From: Solimonas terrae
GTDB lineage: Bacteria; Pseudomonadota; Gammaproteobacteria; Nevskiales; Nevskiaceae
Assembly (NCBI RefSeq): GCF_011067135.1
Contig: NZ_JAAMOW010000004.1
Location: 62,001 to 126,000, forward strand
Direction: 5' to 3'
Length of the DNA: 64,000 nt
The notes beneath the pieces were generated by a model, which was not told where the DNA came from, searched no databases, and worked only from the letters and a program-made list of their open reading frames with translations. The translations under genes and the position numbers were made by a program. Below, piece by piece: positions 60,823 to 64,000 of this stretch. Positions within the stretch are counted from its first letter, which is position 1. Every line of letters starts with the position of its first letter.

Positions 60823-63684
60823 TTACTGACCGGGCGAGCCGATATCGGCCGCATTGCCCGGCGCGGCGTAAGAGGCCAGCGCATCGCCGACCTTGGCCGC
60901 CGTATAGGCTGGTGCCGTGGTGGAAACGCCGTCCCAGACCGCCGAGGTGCTGTCCGTGCCGCCGAACGCGGTGCCGGCGTGACTGCCCGACGTAAACGTC
61001 ACGCCGGTCGAGGCCGGGGACGTCGGCACCGCGACCGTCGAGCCGTCGCCCTGCGTTGCGTCGACGGCATCGCCGTAGTTCAGGGCCGTGACCAGCTTGC
61101 CGTCGGCACCGAACAGGACGACCGCATCGGCCTTGCCGAGACCGATGCCCACGGTGCCCATGCTGAGCACCGTGGTGCCTGCATCCAGGCCCCAGGCGGT
61201 CTTGAAGCTTGCGACGTCATCGCTGGCCGTACCGTTGGTCACGATCAGGCGGCTGCCCGCCGCGATGACCGTCCCGGCCGGGAAGACCTCGTAGTTGCTG
61301 GCGTCGGTGGCGGTGGCGTGGTTGTCGCTCCACTTCCAGCCGGAGATGTCGACGTTCGCCGAGCCGTAGTTGTAGAGCTCGAAGAAGTCGGCGCCGCCAT
61401 CCGAGTTCTCTTTCGAGTTCACTTCGGTGATCAGCACGGTCGGTGCCGCCGCGACCGCCGCTGCCTTGCCCGGCGAGCCGATGTCGGCCGCATTGCCCGG
61501 CGCGGCGTACGAACCCAGGGCGTCGCCGACCCTGGCTGCCGTATAGGCCGGCGCCGAGGTGGAAACGCCGTCCCACACCGCCGAGCCGCTGTCGGTGCCA
61601 CCGAACGCGGTGCCGGCATGGCTGCCGGACGCGAACGTCACGCCGGCCGCGGCCGGGGACGTCGGCACGTCGACCTTCGAGCCATCGCCCTGCGTCGCGT
61701 CGGGAATGTCGTCGCCGTAGTTCAGGGCCGTGACCAGCTTGCCGTCGGCACCGAACAGGATGACCGCGTCGCCCTTGCCGAGACCGATGCCATGAGTGCC
61801 CATGCTGAGCACCGTGGTGCTCGCATCCAGGCCCCAGGCGGTCTTGAAGGTCGCGACGTCATCGCTGGCCGTGCCGTTGGTGACAACCAGCGTGCCGCCT
61901 GCCGGAATCACCGTGCCGGAGGCGAACACCTCGTAGTTGTTGGAATCCGTGGCCGTGGCGTGGTTGTCACTCCACTTCCAGCCCGAGATATCGACATCCG
62001 CCGAACCGTAGTTGTAGAGCTCGAAGAAGTCGGCACCGTCGTCCGAGTTCTCCTTCGAGTTCACTTCGGTGATCAGCACCGTCGGTGCGGCGACCACTGC
62101 CGCGACGGTGGTGAAGTTGAGCGACGACGATGACGTGATGCCGGCGTAGGCATTGCCCGAGGTATCGGTGATGACGCCGGACGTCATCCGCACGTCGTAG
62201 CCGGTGCTGTGCAGCAGCGCCGCGTCGGGCTTGATCGTGACCGTCGAACCGCTGAACGTCACCTGCGTGGCGTCGTTGACATCGATGGTGCGCGTATCGC
62301 TGTCCGTGCTCTCGATCAGGATGCTGCCGCTGCCCGGGCGTACCGTTTCGTTGAAATCGAGCGTGATGCTGGTGTCGATCCCGACATTGGTGGCGTCGTC
62401 GACCGGCGAGGCGCTGGTCAGCGTCGGCGGCGTGGCGTCGCTTTCGCCGACGGTCTTGAAGCTCAGCGTGGCAGCCGAGACCGTCGAATCGCCGGTGAAG
62501 GTGCCGTCGGCGTAGCTGATGCTGTAGGTCGAACCCGGCGCCAGATCCCAGGTGGGATTGATCTTCACGACCTTGCCGCTGATCGTGACCTGCGCGTCGG
62601 TCACGGGAATCGTGCGGACGTCGTTGCCGCCGTTGCTGAGCGTGATGTTGCCGCTGCCCGCGCTCACGTCCTGCGCGAAGCTCAGGTACAGGTTGCTGCC
62701 GGTGCCGACCGCGCTCTTGTCCGTGGTGGGCGCGAAAACCGTCATGCCGGGGTGGCCGTCGCCGCCGGCGGCCTTTTCACCGACGGTGTAGAGCTTGCCG
62801 TCGCTGTCCATCGTCACACCTTCGTTCTGGGCGGACGCGCTCATCGCGAGGGTGCTCTGGACGTGGCCGGCGCGGTCGACCTTGACGATTCGGCCGTCCG
62901 ACGCGTCGTCGATCAGCAGATTGTCGTAATCGGGTGCCGACGACGTCAGGATGTTCGACAACGCGAACACGTCGTTGATCGAGGCCGACGGCAGACCGAG
63001 CAGCGCCGGATCGAACAGATTGGTCGACTCGTCGGTGGAGGCCGAACCGTTCGACGCCGTGCCGGCGGTGAAATCGACCGTCGACTGGAACACTCCCATC
63101 GGGTCCATCTGCTTGGCGAAGATGTAGCCCGAGGTCATCGGGTCGAAGCTGACGCCTTCGAGGCCGATGTTGCCGATGGTCGTGCCGAGCTTGACGGTCC
63201 TGGCCTTGGACGCGTCCAGCGTCGAACCGGCGACATAGGTGAACTGGTCGATCTGGCGCAGGCGCTCTTCGACGAGCACGAACTGATTGCCGCCGACCCA
63301 GGAGATGCCTTCGGTGTCTTCGAACGCGCCCGGCGACAGCTCCATGGAATCGATGATCTCGCCGGTCTTCTTGACCTGCACGATCGACGTACCGCCGTCG
63401 CCGATGACGAACAGCGTGTCGGTGCTCGCGTTGTAGGTGACGCCGGATGCCTCGGCGGCCAGCAGGTTGTCGCCGCTGCCGACATCGAGCGCGAAACTGC
63501 CCGTCTGATGGTAGTTGTCGAGCTCGTAGCTGCTTTGCGGCGACGTGAAGGAAAGCGTCGGCGTGTCGTCCGTCGTCGGCGGCGTGTCGCCACTGTTGTC
63601 GTTGTTGTTGCTGCAGGCCGACAGCAACGCGATGTTCGTGAGCAGAAACAGGGCCGGCAACGCCGGCGAGGCAACGATTTTCAT
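60823..63684 (-). CDS. Large lipoprotein with SdiA-regulated-like propeller, Ig-like and duplicated lamin-tail domains
   Basis: 953 residues. The signal peptide (MKIVASPALPALFLLTNIALLSAC) ends in a lipobox, fixing the start at 63684. Residues 40-300: propeller like SdiA-regulated/phytase proteins (LAAEASGVTYNASTDTLFVIGDGGTSIVQVKKTGEIIDSMEL). Residues 300-520: two bacterial Ig-like domains (VDDATNVGIDTSITLDFNETVRPGSGSI). Residues 530-953: two lamin-tail domains, each opening TVLITEVNSKENSD. The domains suggest a cell-surface or secreted protein; its role is unknown. Confidence 0.87.
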   Translation of the reverse strand: MKIVASPALPALFLLTNIALLSACSNNNDNSGDTPPTTDDTPTLSFTSPQSSYELDNYHQTGSFALDVGSGDNLLAAEASGVTYNASTDTLFVIGDGGTSIVQVKKTGEIIDSMELSPGAFEDTEGISWVGGNQFVLVEERLRQIDQFTYVAGSTLDASKARTVKLGTTIGNIGLEGVSFDPMTSGYIFAKQMDPMGVFQSTVDFTAGTASNGSASTDESTNLFDPALLGLPSASINDVFALSNILTSSAPDYDNLLIDDASDGRIVKVDRAGHVQSTLAMSASAQNEGVTMDSDGKLYTVGEKAAGGDGHPGMTVFAPTTDKSAVGTGSNLYLSFAQDVSAGSGNITLSNGGNDVRTIPVTDAQVTISGKVVKINPTWDLAPGSTYSISYADGTFTGDSTVSAATLSFKTVGESDATPPTLTSASPVDDATNVGIDTSITLDFNETVRPGSGSILIESTDSDTRTIDVNDATQVTFSGSTVTIKPDAALLHSTGYDVRMTSGVITDTSGNAYAGITSSSSLNFTTVAAVVAAPTVLITEVNSKENSDDGADFFELYNYGSADVDISGWKWSDNHATATDSNNYEVFASGTVIPAGGTLVVTNGTASDDVATFKTAWGLDASTTVLSMGTHGIGLGKGDAVILFGADGKLVTALNYGDDIPDATQGDGSKVDVPTSPAAAGVTFASGSHAGTAFGGTDSGSAVWDGVSTSAPAYTAARVGDALGSYAAPGNAADIGSPGKAAAVAAAPTVLITEVNSKENSDGGADFFELYNYGSANVDISGWKWSDNHATATDASNYEVFPAGTVIAAGSRLIVTNGTASDDVASFKTAWGLDAGTTVLSMGTVGIGLGKADAVVLFGADGKLVTALNYGDAVDATQGDGSTVAVPTSPASTGVTFTSGSHAGTAFGGTDSTSAVWDGVSTTAPAYTAAKVGDALASYAAPGNAADIGSPGQ
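60835..62087. repeat. Tandem duplication encoding two lamin-tail modules
   Basis: Two direct copies with a period of 639 bases (213 codons): for example GAGCCGAT-tcGGCCGCATTG at 60836 and 61475. The copies are highly similar along their length, with scattered substitutions, indicating a recent or gene-conversion-maintained duplication. Confidence 0.85.
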
Positions 63685-63847
63685 GAGTGCGATGGGTTCG
63701 ATGGTCGTTTGTCCATCGCGCACGGTAGCGGCGGTTTATTTCATTCCGGTTTCGACTCCGTGACGCGGACCGCGCCGGCGCGAGGCCTCGGCCATGCGGC
63801 AGACACGTTCGCGCCGCGCCGTCATGGACACGGCATCGCCCGTGCAA

Positions 63848-64000
63848 TCAGCGTTTCGGCTTCGCCGTCGCACCGCCATACAACTTGCCGAAATGGGAGC
63901 TGATCGCCAGCGCCATCAGCAGACCTCCGACGCACAGTGCGGCGAGCTGCGCGCTCTGCCCGGGGTCGAAATGCGCGAGACGCCAGCCGAGGCCGTAGCC
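63848..64000 (-). CDS. C-terminal end of a probable membrane protein (5' end outside window)
   Basis: The last 50 codons of a minus-strand frame open to the window edge: GWRLAHFDPGQSAQLAALCV, then GGLLMALAISSHFGKLYGG and a basic tail ending KPKR before TGA. The hydrophobic stretch looks like a final transmembrane helix. The family is not recognisable from this fragment. It lies 163 bases upstream of the large lipoprotein on the same strand; that gap shows nothing else. Confidence 0.5.
   Translation of the reverse strand, partial: GYGLGWRLAHFDPGQSAQLAALCVGGLLMALAISSHFGKLYGGATAKPKR

Noticed and set aside
62209-63903. 564-codon plus-strand open frame
   Set aside because: Antisense to the large lipoprotein, which has a lipobox and recognisable domains.

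Overview
The window is about 64 kb of GC-rich, densely coding DNA. It most resembles a gammaproteobacterial chromosome: glnA, a DUF4124 gene, glnL (ntrB) and glnG (ntrC) occur in that order, and there are long TonB-dependent receptors, Sec lipoproteins and a GGDEF protein. A steroid-degrading lineage such as Nevskiales/Solimonadaceae or Steroidobacteraceae would fit; that assignment is inference from gene content, not from a marker gene. No tRNA, rRNA, CRISPR array, transposase or phage gene was seen.

Layout. 1-4.3 kb: nitrogen-assimilation block (3' end of glnA, a DUF4124 protein, ntrB, ntrC), closed by a bidirectional terminator. 4.3-14.5 kb: steroid ring A/B genes. These are a LuxR-type regulator, a ketosteroid isomerase with an intact Tyr/Asp/Asp triad, a SnoaL-like protein, a KshA-like Rieske oxygenase, a GH5 lipoprotein, a lipoprotein esterase/hydrolase, an HsaA-like flavin monooxygenase and a KstD-like 3-ketosteroid delta1-dehydrogenase. 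14.5-18.5 kb: housekeeping or unassigned genes (diguanylate cyclase, DUF4197, quinone oxidoreductase, SDR). 18.5-25.1 kb: a regulon of a TonB receptor translationally coupled to an exported START-domain protein, a TetR regulator, a cytochrome P450 and an NHL beta-propeller. The receptor and P450 promoters share the same operator and the same -35/-10 layout. 25-31 kb: methyltransferase, SDR, second TonB receptor, YceI-like lipoprotein and an Arg/Gln/Asp-rich exported protein. 31-56 kb: steroid C/D-ring (HIP) degradation genes. The minus arm carries an SDR, fadD3, a 3beta/17beta-HSD-like SDR and a flavoprotein. The plus arm carries hsaC/tesB, ipdA, ipdB, a DUF35 gene, a thiolase-like gene, a crotonase, ipdC, echA20, two acyl-CoA dehydrogenases and fadA6. 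After a 530-bp palindromic element come an SDR, a thioesterase, a TPR lipoprotein, a fused FadE34-like dehydrogenase, ipdF, a MaoC hydratase and a thiolase. 55-59 kb: a YCF48-like propeller and an RND/MMPL transporter. 59-64 kb: small unrelated genes and a large lipoprotein with duplicated lamin-tail domains.

How it fits together. Isomerase, KstD and KshA would convert 3-keto steroids to the 9,10-seco phenol. HsaA and HsaC would hydroxylate and cleave ring A. FadD3, IpdF, an acyl-CoA dehydrogenase pair, IpdC, EchA20, IpdAB and FadA6 would degrade the remaining CD-ring propanoate (HIP) as CoA thioesters. The FadE34-like fusion, MaoC, thiolases and the DUF35/thiolase-like pair are candidates for side-chain beta-oxidation. 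KshB, HsaB, HsaD and HsaEFG are not in the window and must lie elsewhere. Names such as ipdA-F, fadD3, echA20 and fadA6 rest on sequence patterns recalled for the actinobacterial families; no database search was run.
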